Shown in pieces: positions 9,074 through 17,999 of a DNA stretch of 54,309 bases. The stretch is from Devosia sp. (GTDB taxonomy: Bacteria > Pseudomonadota > Alphaproteobacteria > Rhizobiales > Devosiaceae), in NCBI RefSeq assembly GCF_014860165.1, contig NZ_JACZKG010000039.1, positions 1 to 54,309 on the forward strand. The letters are read 5' to 3'. Within the stretch, counting starts at the first letter, position 1, and every line of letters begins with the position of its first letter. Below the pieces are notes generated by a model. The model was not told the DNA's origin, ran no database searches, and saw nothing but the letters and a program-made list of their open reading frames with translations. Made by a program: the position numbers and the translations under genes.

Positions 9074-10288
9074 TTACTTGTACTGCTCGAGATCGGCAGC
9101 GGCCTTGGTGAGGGCGGCAGCGGGCTCGGCAGCGCCGGTCACGACGGACTGGACCAGCTCGATCATGACGTTCTGCAGGCCGAGATAATCGGTCAGCAGC
9201 GGCTCGGGACCACCAAAGGCGATACCGTCGAAGAAGGGCTTCCAGTTCGGATCGGCGGCGACGATGGCGTCGACGGCCGGGCCCGGACGGAGCGGGGTCA
9301 GACCCTGCTCGGCTTCATAGGCCGACTGGTTTTCCGGGTTGGTGAGGAACTTGGCGAGGTCCATCGCCTTGTCCTCGTAGCCGGTGCCCTTGAACACTGC
9401 CATCGAGTCGGTGATCAGCAGCGTGCCCGGACCCTTGGCCGAGGGGCCGACCGGCAGCGCGGCGACGCCCCACTTGAACGGCGAGTCGGCCAGCAGGCCC
9501 AGCGTGCCCGAAGCGGCATGGATCATGCCGAGCTTGCCATCGAGGAAGATGGCGCGCACTTCGTTCTGCTCGTAGGCGGTCGGGCCTTCTTCGGCATAGG
9601 CGGTGATATCGCGCAGGGCCGTGATGGCTTCCAGGTTCTGCGGGCTATCGAGCACGATGTTGTTGTCGGCGTCGATGACCAGGCCGTCATTGGTGTAAAC
9701 CCAATGGAGGAACTGGTGCATGGTGTTGTCGAAGGTCTTGGCGACAACGCCGAAGCCGTCGGCATCGGTCTTTTCCTCGATGGCCTTGGCGGCAGCGATT
9801 TCTTCGGCCCAGGTGGTCGGGGGCGCTTCAGGATCGAGACCGGCTGCGGCGAACAGGTCCTTGTTCCAGTAGAGGGCCTTGGTCGAGAACGCGACCGGGC
9901 GGCCCCACTGGGTGCCGTCGAAGGTTACAGTATCGGCGACATAGGGGTAGTAGGCGGCCTTTTCCTCATCGGTCATCGGCATATCGACGATGAGATCGTT
10001 GGAGGCGAGCTGCTTGAGGGCGCGCGAACCGATATAGGCCAGACCCACGGGGGTGCCGGCGACGGCAAGCGTGGTCACCTTGTCCTGGCACTGGCCCCAG
10101 CCCACGACTTCGACCTGAACGTCGAAACCGGGATTGGCGGCTTCCCAGGCCTCGATGGTGGCGACGTGGACGGGGCTGGGCGTATCGCCGCATTCCACGA
10201 AGGAGATCACCTGGTCCTGCGCGGCGGCATAGGCCGTCGAAGCAAGCAGCGCGACGATCGCACCACCCAGAATCTTGGATTTCGTCAT
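9074..10288 (-). CDS. Carbohydrate ABC transporter substrate-binding protein
   Basis: Periplasmic family 1 solute-binding protein of 404 residues with a signal peptide at 1-23 (MTKSKILGGAIVALLASTAYAAA). The mature part has the typical fold: VISFVECGDTPSP at the start, WNKDLFAAAGLDPEAPPTTWAEEIAAA around 160 and a C-terminal lobe with KFLTNPENQSAYEAEQGLTPLRPG. Delivers a sugar to the two permeases encoded just upstream. The GH20 enzyme in the same operon suggests an N-acetylhexosamine-containing oligosaccharide, though sequence alone cannot show this. Confidence 0.93.
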   Translation of the reverse strand: MTKSKILGGAIVALLASTAYAAAQDQVISFVECGDTPSPVHVATIEAWEAANPGFDVQVEVVGWGQCQDKVTTLAVAGTPVGLAYIGSRALKQLASNDLIVDMPMTDEEKAAYYPYVADTVTFDGTQWGRPVAFSTKALYWNKDLFAAAGLDPEAPPTTWAEEIAAAKAIEEKTDADGFGVVAKTFDNTMHQFLHWVYTNDGLVIDADNNIVLDSPQNLEAITALRDITAYAEEGPTAYEQNEVRAIFLDGKLGMIHAASGTLGLLADSPFKWGVAALPVGPSAKGPGTLLITDSMAVFKGTGYEDKAMDLAKFLTNPENQSAYEAEQGLTPLRPGPAVDAIVAADPNWKPFFDGIAFGGPEPLLTDYLGLQNVMIELVQSVVTGAAEPAAALTKAAADLEQYK

Positions 10289-10407
10289 TGTTGTTACCTT
10301 CCCTTGCTTACTGCCCCGAGGGGCGAGTTGCTTATTCGCCCCGAGGGGCAGGCACCTTGGGCCGCGTTGTTGCCCGGAAACCTAAGTCCCTGCTTTCCGG
10401 CCGCGGC

Positions 10408-11355
10408 CTAAGTTTTCACGGCGCCGGCCGTGAGGCCCGCGACGAGATATCGTTGTAGAAAGACGATCAGAATGAGCACTGGCGCGATGCCGACGAAACT
10501 GGCGGCCATGAGCTCGTTCCACACCACTTCCTGGCGGCCGAAATAGGCGAACAGGCCGATCGCAAGAGGCATGAACTCGGTTTTGGAGTTGAAGGTCAGC
10601 GCAAAGATGAACTGCTGCGCATAGGCTCCGATGAATGTGGTGATGGCCACGACCGCGATGCCAGGCATGGCAATCGGCAGGATGACGCGGCGCAGGGTGT
10701 AGAGGCGGCTGGCGCCATCGACCCAGGCGGCTTCGTCGAGCTCGCGGGGGATGCGCATCATGTAGGTGCGCAGCAGCCAGATGGCCGAGGGGATGAGGAA
10801 GGCCGCGCCGGGCACGATCATGGCCCAGTAGGTGTTGAGCAGGCCCATCTGGCGCATCAGTCGGAAAAGCGGGATGAGCAGCACGGCGCCCGAGAACATG
10901 TTGACCGCGAGGAACGCCCCCAGCAATGCGCCACGCCCGGGGAACGGGAAGCGGGCGAAGGCATAGGCGGCGGGCACCACCATGATCAGCACGATGACGG
11001 TGGCGGTGGTGGAGATGAAGAGCGAATTGACGATGTAGCGCCAGAAGCCGGGCACCGATTCCCACATGGTGAAATAGGCGGTGAGCGAGCCTTCCTTGGG
11101 CCAGAAGCTGTAGGGCGAGGAGAACAGACGCGACAGTGGCTTGAGCGAGACCATGAAGCCTTCGATGAAGGGCGCCAGCACGAAGAACAGGAACAGGGCG
11201 ATGCCGGCATAGATGGCCGCGTATTCGTACCAGGTGTAGCGGTCGATCATGGCGCGGACGGCCTTGACCGGCTTGGCCTTGGCGATGGGAGCCACGGCGG
11301 CGTCATCGGCGGGGTGCGCAACCTTCTGCGCCGCGGTCATCGGTTCGCTGGTCAT
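10408..11355 (-). CDS. Carbohydrate ABC transporter permease (MalG type)
   Basis: Inner-membrane CUT1 permease of 315 residues. After a roughly 45-residue N-terminal extension come six predicted membrane segments, with the EAA loop RELDEAAWVDGASRLYTLRRVILP that contacts the ATPase, and the usual C-terminus QRYLVAGLTAGAVK. The ORF stays open to 11745, but the ATG at 11355 overlaps the upstream permease stop as ATGA (11352-11355). The Pro/Ala/Lys-rich N-terminal extension (AVAPIAKAKPVKAVRAM) is longer than usual for MalG-like proteins. Confidence 0.93.
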   Translation of the reverse strand: MTSEPMTAAQKVAHPADDAAVAPIAKAKPVKAVRAMIDRYTWYEYAAIYAGIALFLFFVLAPFIEGFMVSLKPLSRLFSSPYSFWPKEGSLTAYFTMWESVPGFWRYIVNSLFISTTATVIVLIMVVPAAYAFARFPFPGRGALLGAFLAVNMFSGAVLLIPLFRLMRQMGLLNTYWAMIVPGAAFLIPSAIWLLRTYMMRIPRELDEAAWVDGASRLYTLRRVILPIAMPGIAVVAITTFIGAYAQQFIFALTFNSKTEFMPLAIGLFAYFGRQEVVWNELMAASFVGIAPVLILIVFLQRYLVAGLTAGAVKT

Positions 11356-12236
11356 GCGCGTTCTCCGGTGTTGATCTTGCCGACGACGCGGAAGTAGGCG
11401 AGGCAGAAGAGCGACAGGAAGATGCAGATCATCACTGCGCGGGCAGCGCCTTCGCCATATTTGTAGGAGCCGATGGCGGTCTTGTAGGTGTCGATGATCA
11501 TTGTCGTGGTGGAGCCGGATGGACCGCCGCGCGTCAGGATCCAGATGATGTCGAACGAATTGAAGGTCGCAATCAGCGAGAGCAGGCTCATGGTGACCAT
11601 GGCCGGGATGATCATGGGCAGGGTGATGCGGCGGAAGCGGTAGAAGCGGCCGGCGCCATCGGTCCAGGCGGCCTCGTAGAGGTCGCGGGGGATCGATTGC
11701 ATGGCGGCCAGGAGATAGATGGTGACCAGCGGCACGCCGATCCACACGTCGGTGACGATGGTGGCCCAGAAGGCGGTGTTGCCATAGGCGAGCCAGGCGA
11801 CCGGCCCGTCGACGATGCCGAAATTCTGCAGGAGGCCGGAAATCATGCCGAACTGGCCGTTATACATCCAGCCCCACATGAAGATGCCGATGGCCATGGG
11901 CACGACCCAGGGCGGCATGGTGAGGATGCGGAACAGAGCCCGGCCGGGCACGGCGGCATTGAGCAGCACGGCGCCGCAGGTGCCGATGATCATCTTTATC
12001 GAGACCGAGAAGAAGGTCCAGACGAAGGTACGGACGATGACCTCGCCGAAATTGGCCCCGAATATCTTCTGGTAATTGGCCCAGCCGACCCAGTCATAAG
12101 CCGGGCGGAGCGCGGCATTGGTGAAGCTGAGATTGATGGTGTCGACCAGCGGATAAGCGACAATGGCGATGATATAGATCAGAGCCGGAGCCAGCAGGGC
12201 GAAAGCGAAGATCGAAGCGCTACGGGTGCCGGTCAT
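11352..12236 (-). CDS. Carbohydrate ABC transporter permease (MalF type)
   Basis: Partner permease of 294 residues with six membrane segments, opening with FAFALLAPALIYIIAIVAYPLVDTI and carrying the EAA loop RDLYEAAWTDGAGRFYRFRRITLP. It lies 11 bp after the Gfo/Idh gene and overlaps the MalG-type gene by 4 bp, so the importer is clearly co-transcribed with the oxidoreductase. Confidence 0.94.
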   Translation of the reverse strand: MTGTRSASIFAFALLAPALIYIIAIVAYPLVDTINLSFTNAALRPAYDWVGWANYQKIFGANFGEVIVRTFVWTFFSVSIKMIIGTCGAVLLNAAVPGRALFRILTMPPWVVPMAIGIFMWGWMYNGQFGMISGLLQNFGIVDGPVAWLAYGNTAFWATIVTDVWIGVPLVTIYLLAAMQSIPRDLYEAAWTDGAGRFYRFRRITLPMIIPAMVTMSLLSLIATFNSFDIIWILTRGGPSGSTTTMIIDTYKTAIGSYKYGEGAARAVMICIFLSLFCLAYFRVVGKINTGERA

Positions 12237-12247
12237 CTCTGATCTCC

Positions 12248-13402
12248 TCAGTTCGCTCGCCCGAGAGCAGCATCGAATTGCTGCCAGATCGGGGTCATGT
12301 CGATGACGGAGCGGGTTCGCATCGCCTGGTCCATGGACAGGGCCAGCAGCCCCGCCTCGAGTGCGTCGGTCACCGATACCGGCAGCGGGACGCCCTCGAG
12401 CATGTGCTTGAGGATATCCTCGGCCATCTGCTCATCGGCACCATAGTGCTGGCTGAGCTCGCTCATCTTGTAGGTGGTGTCGACCAGCCGGTCTGATGTG
12501 CGCGAGTCAGTGACGCGCAGGAAATTGCGGATGAAATCACCCTCGGCCATGCCCTTGGCGCCCATCACGGCGAAACGCCGGAAATCGTCGGGGACGTTGA
12601 GGTTGGTATGGAAGGTGAGTGCCGCGCCATTCTCGTATTGCACGATGGCGGTCTGGAAATCGATGATGTCGCCATCGCTGTCGAACACCTTTTCGCTGCC
12701 CTGCCAGCCGCTGGGCTTGCGGTGATAGATTTCCATGTCGTTGACGCCGGCACTGGCTGGAGCATTGGCCGGAGTGAAGCTGCGGCGGCCACCAAAGCTC
12801 GAGACATATTGGGGCCGGCAACCCATGACGCCATTATAGAGATCGAGGTCGTGGCAGCATTTTTCGAGCATGAAGCTGCCGGCATATTTCTCGTAGCGGC
12901 GCCAGTCGCGCATGAAGAAGGCGCCGTGATAGGGCGGAATATGCTCGGACGCCTCGATGGAGGTGATATCGCCCAGCACGCCATCGGCCTGGGCCTTGCG
13001 CAGGTCGACATAGAGCGGCGCATAGCGCAGCACGAGGCCGACCATGACATTGTCCGAGCCGTACTGGCCAATGAGCCCGGCCAGTTCCATGGTGTCTTCA
13101 ACCGTGGTGACGACAGGCTTTTCGGTGAAGATCTTCTTGCCGCGCTCGAGGCCGATGCGGATATGGCCCAGATGCAGGTGATTGGGGGAGCCGACCATCA
13201 GCAGGTCGAGATCCTCATTGTCGAGCAAAGCCTCGAGCGAGTCATACTGCTTGCCGACCGAGACGCCATGCTCGGCCGTATAGGGAAGCCCGGCGGGCGC
13301 CGGATCGACATAACCCACAATGGTAAAGTCAGGCCGGGCGGCGGAGAAAATCCGCGCCAGGTAGCCCAAACGATATCCGAGGCCGATAATGCCTACTCGC
13401 AT
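12248..13402 (-). CDS. Gfo/Idh/MocA family oxidoreductase
   Basis: NAD(P)-dependent sugar or cyclitol dehydrogenase family, 384 residues. The Rossmann motif GIIGLGYRLG starts at residue 4; the family EKP motif appears as KIFTEKPVVTT near 95, followed by the C-terminal alpha/beta domain with EKCCHDLDLY, where the His-Asp pair is the usual active-site element. It heads the leftward importer operon, so it probably acts on the imported sugar or a derivative. AAGG lies 5 bases before the ATG. Confidence 0.9.
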   Translation of the reverse strand: MRVGIIGLGYRLGYLARIFSAARPDFTIVGYVDPAPAGLPYTAEHGVSVGKQYDSLEALLDNEDLDLLMVGSPNHLHLGHIRIGLERGKKIFTEKPVVTTVEDTMELAGLIGQYGSDNVMVGLVLRYAPLYVDLRKAQADGVLGDITSIEASEHIPPYHGAFFMRDWRRYEKYAGSFMLEKCCHDLDLYNGVMGCRPQYVSSFGGRRSFTPANAPASAGVNDMEIYHRKPSGWQGSEKVFDSDGDIIDFQTAIVQYENGAALTFHTNLNVPDDFRRFAVMGAKGMAEGDFIRNFLRVTDSRTSDRLVDTTYKMSELSQHYGADEQMAEDILKHMLEGVPLPVSVTDALEAGLLALSMDQAMRTRSVIDMTPIWQQFDAALGRAN

Positions 13403-13776
13403 GCTGCCTTACCCTGTTGTTCGTCCGCCAATCTCTGCCGGATTGGTGTGGTATTCTGTAAACGATTTTCAAGACTAGGATCGTTTCGAAACTGATGTCA
13501 ACATGAATCCGTCACACTTTCAATACCAATTTAAGCCACCCGGTCGATTTGCTCAATGAGGCAGCATTTTGCCGAATTTCTGGGCGTTTTTGTGGAGTAT
13601 CGTGGATGTTCGGGTGTGGACAAGCCCGACGGAAACGGGCAGCATGTCCGAATTGGTATTCATCTGGGCTCCATTCGGTCGTTTCACCCTTGTGGCGTCA
13701 ATGAAAATTTGGAACACAATTGCTTTGCAGCAATGGCGCGCGATTTTCAGCGCCAGAAGAACCCGCGAGAGCATTC
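13403..13776. promoter_or_regulatory. Divergent control region, importer operon / NTF2-like gene
   Basis: 374 bp without a gene, between divergent starts. It holds two operator-like elements close to the importer side: TGTAAACGATTTTCA (13457-13471), whose CGTTTAC half matches the LacI operator at 21024-21037, and the perfect palindrome GTTTCGAAAC (13483-13492), with centres about two helical turns apart. The remainder (13500-13776) is AT-richer and shows nothing I can name. Confidence 0.45.
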
Positions 13777-14262
13777 ATGAGCAGTATGAACCCTTTCCCC
13801 AACGATCCGGATCGAAGCGCCATCTGGACCATGCTGGTAGAGCGCGACATCGCCGCTTTTGTCGCCGCCGACTGGGCACAAGTGGATGGCGACTTCATCA
13901 AGGAGGGGTTCCTGGGCATCAACGGCAAGAAGTCCGGTAATCCCGATGACTGGCGCATCAGCTTTCCGACGCTGGAGGCCTATCGGGACGACTGGATCCG
14001 CCAGGCCCAGGAAAGCCAGAAGCTCGACTATGCCGAGGACGTGCTCGAAGGCATCCATCGTGCGACCAGCCTTACCGAGATCGAAATCAATGGCGACATC
14101 GCCATCGCACACAAGAAGTTTGACGGCGAGATCAGGCTCAGCGACGGCAGCAAGGACGTCCTGAACTGGCAGACGCTGTATTTCTGCCGCAAGGTGGAGG
14201 GCGTGTGGAAGCTGACCGGATTTGCGGGGTACCTGCCCTATCCGATGGGCGCAGCCACCTGA
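13777..14262 (+). CDS. NTF2-like / SnoaL-like domain protein
   Basis: 161-residue soluble protein with no signal peptide. The pattern (helical start with ERDIAAFVAADWAQV, middle strands, and a final VEGVWKLTGFAGYLPYPM) resembles the small NTF2-like cone fold seen in polyketide cyclases and steroid isomerases, but I recognise no specific family. The frame opens at 13720; I chose the ATG at 13777 behind GCGAGAG. It starts a rightward group ahead of the MFS and M81 genes, though a palindromic element intervenes. Could be a lyase or isomerase for the same substrate as its neighbours, or a binding protein. Confidence 0.6.
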   Translation: MSSMNPFPNDPDRSAIWTMLVERDIAAFVAADWAQVDGDFIKEGFLGINGKKSGNPDDWRISFPTLEAYRDDWIRQAQESQKLDYAEDVLEGIHRATSLTEIEINGDIAIAHKKFDGEIRLSDGSKDVLNWQTLYFCRKVEGVWKLTGFAGYLPYPMGAAT

Positions 14263-14278
14263 TTTACCCCGCGCGCGT

Positions 14279-14380
14279 GTCATCCCGGCGCAGGCCGGGA
14301 TTCATGACCGCATGCTTCCACCGGCGCCGGTGTTCCGGGCGATGTCCGGACCTGGATTCCGGCCTGCGCCGGAAAGACCC
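14279..14380. repeat. RIME-like long inverted repeat
   Basis: Imperfect inverted repeat: 22-bp arms at 14283-14304 and 14353-14374 share the core CCGGCGCAGGCCGG and match at about 19 of 22 positions. Between them lies a second GC palindrome (ACCGGCGCCGGT at 14320-14331). Structure and core resemble the intergenic palindromic elements dispersed in rhizobial and related genomes. It sits between the NTF2-like and MFS genes and could terminate or protect the upstream transcript. Confidence 0.7.
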
Positions 14381-14418
14381 GGTGGCTTGAATACCCTCAG
14401 CGGCAAAGTTGCAGAAGA

Positions 14419-15606
14419 ATGCCCCTCCCCTCCCCGCAGCGCCTAACCATGCTGGTGTTCTTCCTGCAGCCTGTTGCCTTCGGGTCGTGGCTGCCGCGCA
14501 TTCCCGATGTGCAGCAGGCGCTTGGCCTGGGGCCGGCGGGATTGGCCCTGGCCCTGCTGGGGCTGCCTTGCGGCACGCTGCTGACGCTGCCTTTTGCGGG
14601 TCCGCTGGTGGGCAGGATCGGGCCGCGCATGGCGATCCTCGCCGGCTTCGTGCTCTATTCGCTCGCCGTCAGCCTGCCGGCCCTTGCGACTGACCCGGCC
14701 ATGCTGTTCGTGGCACTTGCGCTGGCCGGGTCGACCATCTCTTTCGTCGAGCTGGGGCTGAACGTCCAGGCGGACGCGGTGGAGAAGGCGACCGGCTCTG
14801 ACATCATGACCACGTCGCACGGCTTCTGGTCGGTCGGCATCATGGTAGGGAGCCTGATCGGCTCTGGCCTGGCAGGGCTCGGCATTGAGGCACAATGGGC
14901 GATTCCGTTGGTGGCGGTCGTCGTGCTGCCGGTAGCGCTTGTGGCATCAACCGCCCTGCCCGTCCTTTCGGCCGAGGCGCCAGCGAGCGAAGACCAGCGC
15001 TCGGCCTGGGCGTTGCCGAGCTGGGCGCTATTGGGCATCTGCGCCTTCGTCTTCGGCATCACCATGACCGAGGGCGCCATGGCCGACTGGTCGGCCATCT
15101 TTCTGCGCGACGTGCTCGGCGCGGAAGCGGGCATGGTGGGCCTCGGCTATTCGGTGTTCGCCATGATGGTGGCGGCGGGACGCTTTGGCGGCGATACGCT
15201 CAAGAAGCGCTTCGGCGCGGTCAATACGGCGCGCATCTGTGGCACGCTGGCGATGATCGGAGCGGCCATGCTGTTCCTGGCCCCCACGACCCCGATCGCG
15301 CTGTTGGGTTTTGCCATAATCGGGCTGGGCGTTTCAGTCGGCTTCCCGCTCGCGGTGACGGCGGCGGCGGGGCTCACCGACCGCTCGGCATCGGCCAATG
15401 TGGCGGTGCTGAGCTTTGTCGCCCTGCTGGGCTTTCTCGTCGGCCCGCCGGTCATTGGCCTGGTGGCCGAGCAATTCAATATGCGGCTGGGCATTGCGTG
15501 CCTCGTGCCGGTACTGCTGGTGAGCCTGCTGCTCACCGGCCGGCTCCGGACGAGGAGCGCCAGACCCGGCGCCAACCCCGAAGCAGAAATACCCGGAGTT
15601 CTCTGA
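14419..15606 (+). CDS. MFS transporter
   Basis: Major facilitator of 395 residues with about twelve hydrophobic segments. The loop after the second segment reads GPLVGRIGPRMAIL, a form of the MFS motif A, and the second half repeats it as GGDTLKKRFGAV. The sequence resembles the YfkF/YbjJ-like drug or sugar exporters; direction and substrate are unknown. Its stop overlaps the next start (TGATG, 15604-15608), so transporter and M81 peptidase are translationally coupled, implying import of the peptidase substrate or export of its product. An ATG at 14449 is an alternative start. Confidence 0.88.
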   Translation: MPLPSPQRLTMLVFFLQPVAFGSWLPRIPDVQQALGLGPAGLALALLGLPCGTLLTLPFAGPLVGRIGPRMAILAGFVLYSLAVSLPALATDPAMLFVALALAGSTISFVELGLNVQADAVEKATGSDIMTTSHGFWSVGIMVGSLIGSGLAGLGIEAQWAIPLVAVVVLPVALVASTALPVLSAEAPASEDQRSAWALPSWALLGICAFVFGITMTEGAMADWSAIFLRDVLGAEAGMVGLGYSVFAMMVAAGRFGGDTLKKRFGAVNTARICGTLAMIGAAMLFLAPTTPIALLGFAIIGLGVSVGFPLAVTAAAGLTDRSASANVAVLSFVALLGFLVGPPVIGLVAEQFNMRLGIACLVPVLLVSLLLTGRLRTRSARPGANPEAEIPGVL

Positions 15607-17039
15607 TGCGCATCGCCGTTGCCGGCCTGCATACCGAATGCAGCACCTATAATCCCGTATTGGCGCGCGAGGCCGATTTCCGCGTATTGCGCGGCCCCGC
15701 CATGCTCAAGGACGGCTATTTCGATTTCCTGACGCATTTCCAGGCCGAGTTCATCACGATCCTGCATGCCCGGGCCATTGCCGGGGGACCGGTGGAGCGC
15801 CGCAGCTATGACCGCTGGAAGGCGGAAATCCTCGATGGCATCAAGGCGGCGTTGCCGCTGGACGGGGTCTATCTTGCCATGCATGGCGCCATGTTTGTCG
15901 AGGGCATGTTCGACGCCGAGGGGGACTTCATCAGCGCGGTGCGCGATGTCGTCGGGCCGGAGGTGCTGATCGCCGCGAGCTATGACCTGCATGGCAATGT
16001 GAGCCAGAAGATCATCGACAGCCTCGATATCTTTTCAACCTATCGCACCGCGCCCCATATCGATGTGGCCGATACGATGCGCCGGGCCGTGACAATGCTG
16101 GTGCGGGCCTTGCGGAGCGGGCAGCGGCCGGCAGTGGCCTGGGCGCCCGTGCCGGTGCTGCTGCCGGGCGAGCGAACCAGTACACAGGACGAGCCCGCGC
16201 GCAGCTTCTACACGCAATTGAGCGAGGTCGAGGACCCCACCGGCATCTGGGACGCCTCGTTCCAGGTCGGCTATGTCTGGGCGGACGAGCCGCGCGCCAC
16301 CGCCTGCGCCGTCATTACCGGCACCGACCGGGCCGCCATGGCTGAAGCGGCACGGCACCTGGCGCAGGATTACTGGAATATCCGCGAAGGCTTCGTCTTC
16401 GGCACCAGGACCGGCTCGATCGAGGAATGCGTCAACTGGGCGATGACGGCCGGGAGCGGCCCTGCCGTATTGGCCGAATCTGGCGACAATCCAACTGGCG
16501 GCGGGGTGGGCGACCGCGCCGAAGTGCTGGCGGAACTGATTGCGCGGGATGCGCAGGGCGTGGTGTTTGCCGGCATTGCCGACAAGGCGGCGACCGACGC
16601 TGCCTATGCCGCCGGGGTGGGTCGATCGATCGACCTCAGCATCGGGGCGACGCTCGATACGTCCAGCAAGCCGGTCTATGCCGAAGCAGAGGTGGTGTTC
16701 CTGCTCGAAACCGATGAGCCCCGGTTGCGCGAGGCGGTGGTGCGGATCGGCGGGATAGAGCTGGTGCTGACGGCGCGGCGCCGACCGTTCCACAATATCG
16801 CTGATTTCACCCGGCTGGGGCTCGATCCGCGGGCGGCCAGGATTGTCGTAGTCAAATCAGGCTACCTGTCGCCCGATCTCGGACCGATCGCCAATCCGAG
16901 CCTGATGGCGCTGTCGCCGGGGGTGGTGGACCAGTTCGTCGAGCGGCTGGAGCGCAAGCACAAGAGCGTGCCGCAATATCCGTTCGATAAGGATTTTGCG
17001 TTCACACCGCAGGTGCTGTGGAGCAGCCGGGCGGGATAG
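15606..17039 (+). CDS. M81 family metallopeptidase (MlrC-like), second copy
   Basis: A 477-residue MlrC / DUF1485 protein with metal ligands Asp127-x-His129 (ASYDLHGN) and His151 (APHIDVADT), the same 24-residue spacing as the first copy, plus DNPTGGGVGDRAEVLAEL in the C-terminal half. It is clearly diverged from the copy at 3083-4549, so it is not a recent duplicate. The frame is open much further upstream inside the MFS gene, but the ATG at 15606 is directly coupled to the MFS stop and matches the family N-terminus (RIAVAGLHTECSTYNP). Substrate unknown; a peptide or hydantoin-like amide is possible. Confidence 0.87.
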   Translation: MRIAVAGLHTECSTYNPVLAREADFRVLRGPAMLKDGYFDFLTHFQAEFITILHARAIAGGPVERRSYDRWKAEILDGIKAALPLDGVYLAMHGAMFVEGMFDAEGDFISAVRDVVGPEVLIAASYDLHGNVSQKIIDSLDIFSTYRTAPHIDVADTMRRAVTMLVRALRSGQRPAVAWAPVPVLLPGERTSTQDEPARSFYTQLSEVEDPTGIWDASFQVGYVWADEPRATACAVITGTDRAAMAEAARHLAQDYWNIREGFVFGTRTGSIEECVNWAMTAGSGPAVLAESGDNPTGGGVGDRAEVLAELIARDAQGVVFAGIADKAATDAAYAAGVGRSIDLSIGATLDTSSKPVYAEAEVVFLLETDEPRLREAVVRIGGIELVLTARRRPFHNIADFTRLGLDPRAARIVVVKSGYLSPDLGPIANPSLMALSPGVVDQFVERLERKHKSVPQYPFDKDFAFTPQVLWSSRAG

Positions 17040-17104
17040 CGGCCACGGGAGGCTGCCTGGTCGAGTGGGGCGCCGGTGGTTCACACAGAGACCCCCACCC
17101 TCAT

Positions 17105-17127
17105 TCCCTCCCCCCCAAGGGGAGGGA
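17105..17127. repeat. Palindromic repeat, copy C
   Basis: TCCCTCCCC and GGGGAGGGA arms around CCCAA, preceded by GACCCCCACCCTCATT, which matches the lead-in of copy B. It sits between the M81 and SDR genes. Confidence 0.6.
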
Positions 17128-17217
17128 GGCGCTGAGCCGCGCGCGGTGGACGGGTGCCGGGCGTAACCGAATCGCTTTCCGATGCGTTCCGCCTCCAGGC
17201 AAGCATCGGAGAGCATA

Positions 17218-17997
17218 ATGGAATTTGCAGGCAAGGTGGCGCTGGTGACCGGCGCCGGATCGGGGATCGGCAAGGCGACCGCCCTGCGGCTGGGCGCTGG
17301 AGGCGCGTCGATGGTGGTGATCAGCCGGACGGTGGACGAGATCGAGGAGACCCGCGACGAGATCATCAAGGCGGGCGGCAAGGCGATAGCCATCGACGCC
17401 GACATTGCTGACGAAGCCGAGATGGCCAGGGTCATCGATGCCACGATCAAGCAGTTCAAGCGGCTCGACATCGTGGTGGCCAATGCTGGCATCAACGGCA
17501 TGTGGGCGCCGATCGACGACCTGACCCCGGACGAGTGGGACCAGACCATGACGGTCAACCTGCGCGGGACCTATATGACGCTGCATCTGGCGGTGCCGCA
17601 CCTGAAGGAGCGCGGCGGCTCGGTGATCATCGTCAGCTCGATCAACGGCAATCGCACGTTCACCTCGGCGGGCGCCACGGCCTATGCCGCGACCAAGGCG
17701 GCGCAGGTGGCCATGGCGCAGCAATTGGCGCTCGAACTGGGCAAGCACAGGATCCGGGTCAATGCGGTATGTCCGGGGGCCATCGATACCGAGATCGACG
17801 ACAATACCGACAAGCGGAACACTCAGCTGGCCGAGATCCCGGTCGAATGGCCGGAGGGCGACATTCCGATCACCGGCGGCGAGCCGGGCGAGAGCCGGGA
17901 TGTCGCCGATGTCATCGCCTTTCTGGCCTCGGACGCGGCGCGGCATGTGACGGGCGTGCCGGTCTATGTCGATGGCGGGCAGTCGCTGCTGCGCTAA
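17218..17997 (+). CDS. SDR family oxidoreductase
   Basis: Classical short-chain dehydrogenase of 259 residues: TGAGSGIG at 11-18, VANAG near 87-91, Ser141, and the active-site pair Tyr156/Lys160 (AYAATK). An insertion around 195-215 (IPVEWPEGDIPITGGEPGE) distinguishes it from the SDR at 1715. The ATG at 17218 follows GGAGAG; the frame opens slightly earlier at 17182. It follows the M81 gene by 178 bp containing repeat copy C, so it may have its own promoter. Substrate unknown. Confidence 0.9.
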   Translation: MEFAGKVALVTGAGSGIGKATALRLGAGGASMVVISRTVDEIEETRDEIIKAGGKAIAIDADIADEAEMARVIDATIKQFKRLDIVVANAGINGMWAPIDDLTPDEWDQTMTVNLRGTYMTLHLAVPHLKERGGSVIIVSSINGNRTFTSAGATAYAATKAAQVAMAQQLALELGKHRIRVNAVCPGAIDTEIDDNTDKRNTQLAEIPVEWPEGDIPITGGEPGESRDVADVIAFLASDAARHVTGVPVYVDGGQSLLR

Positions 17998-17999
17998 GG

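Noticed and set aside
11356..11745. N-terminal extension of the MalG-type permease frame
   Set aside because: Lies within the MalF-type gene in another frame; His/Arg-rich; the ATGA overlap at 11352-11355 marks the real start.
14895..15605. N-terminal extension of the second M81 frame inside the MFS gene
   Set aside because: Arg/Gly-rich out-of-frame translation of the MFS gene; the family N-terminus starts at the ATG at 15606, coupled to the MFS stop.
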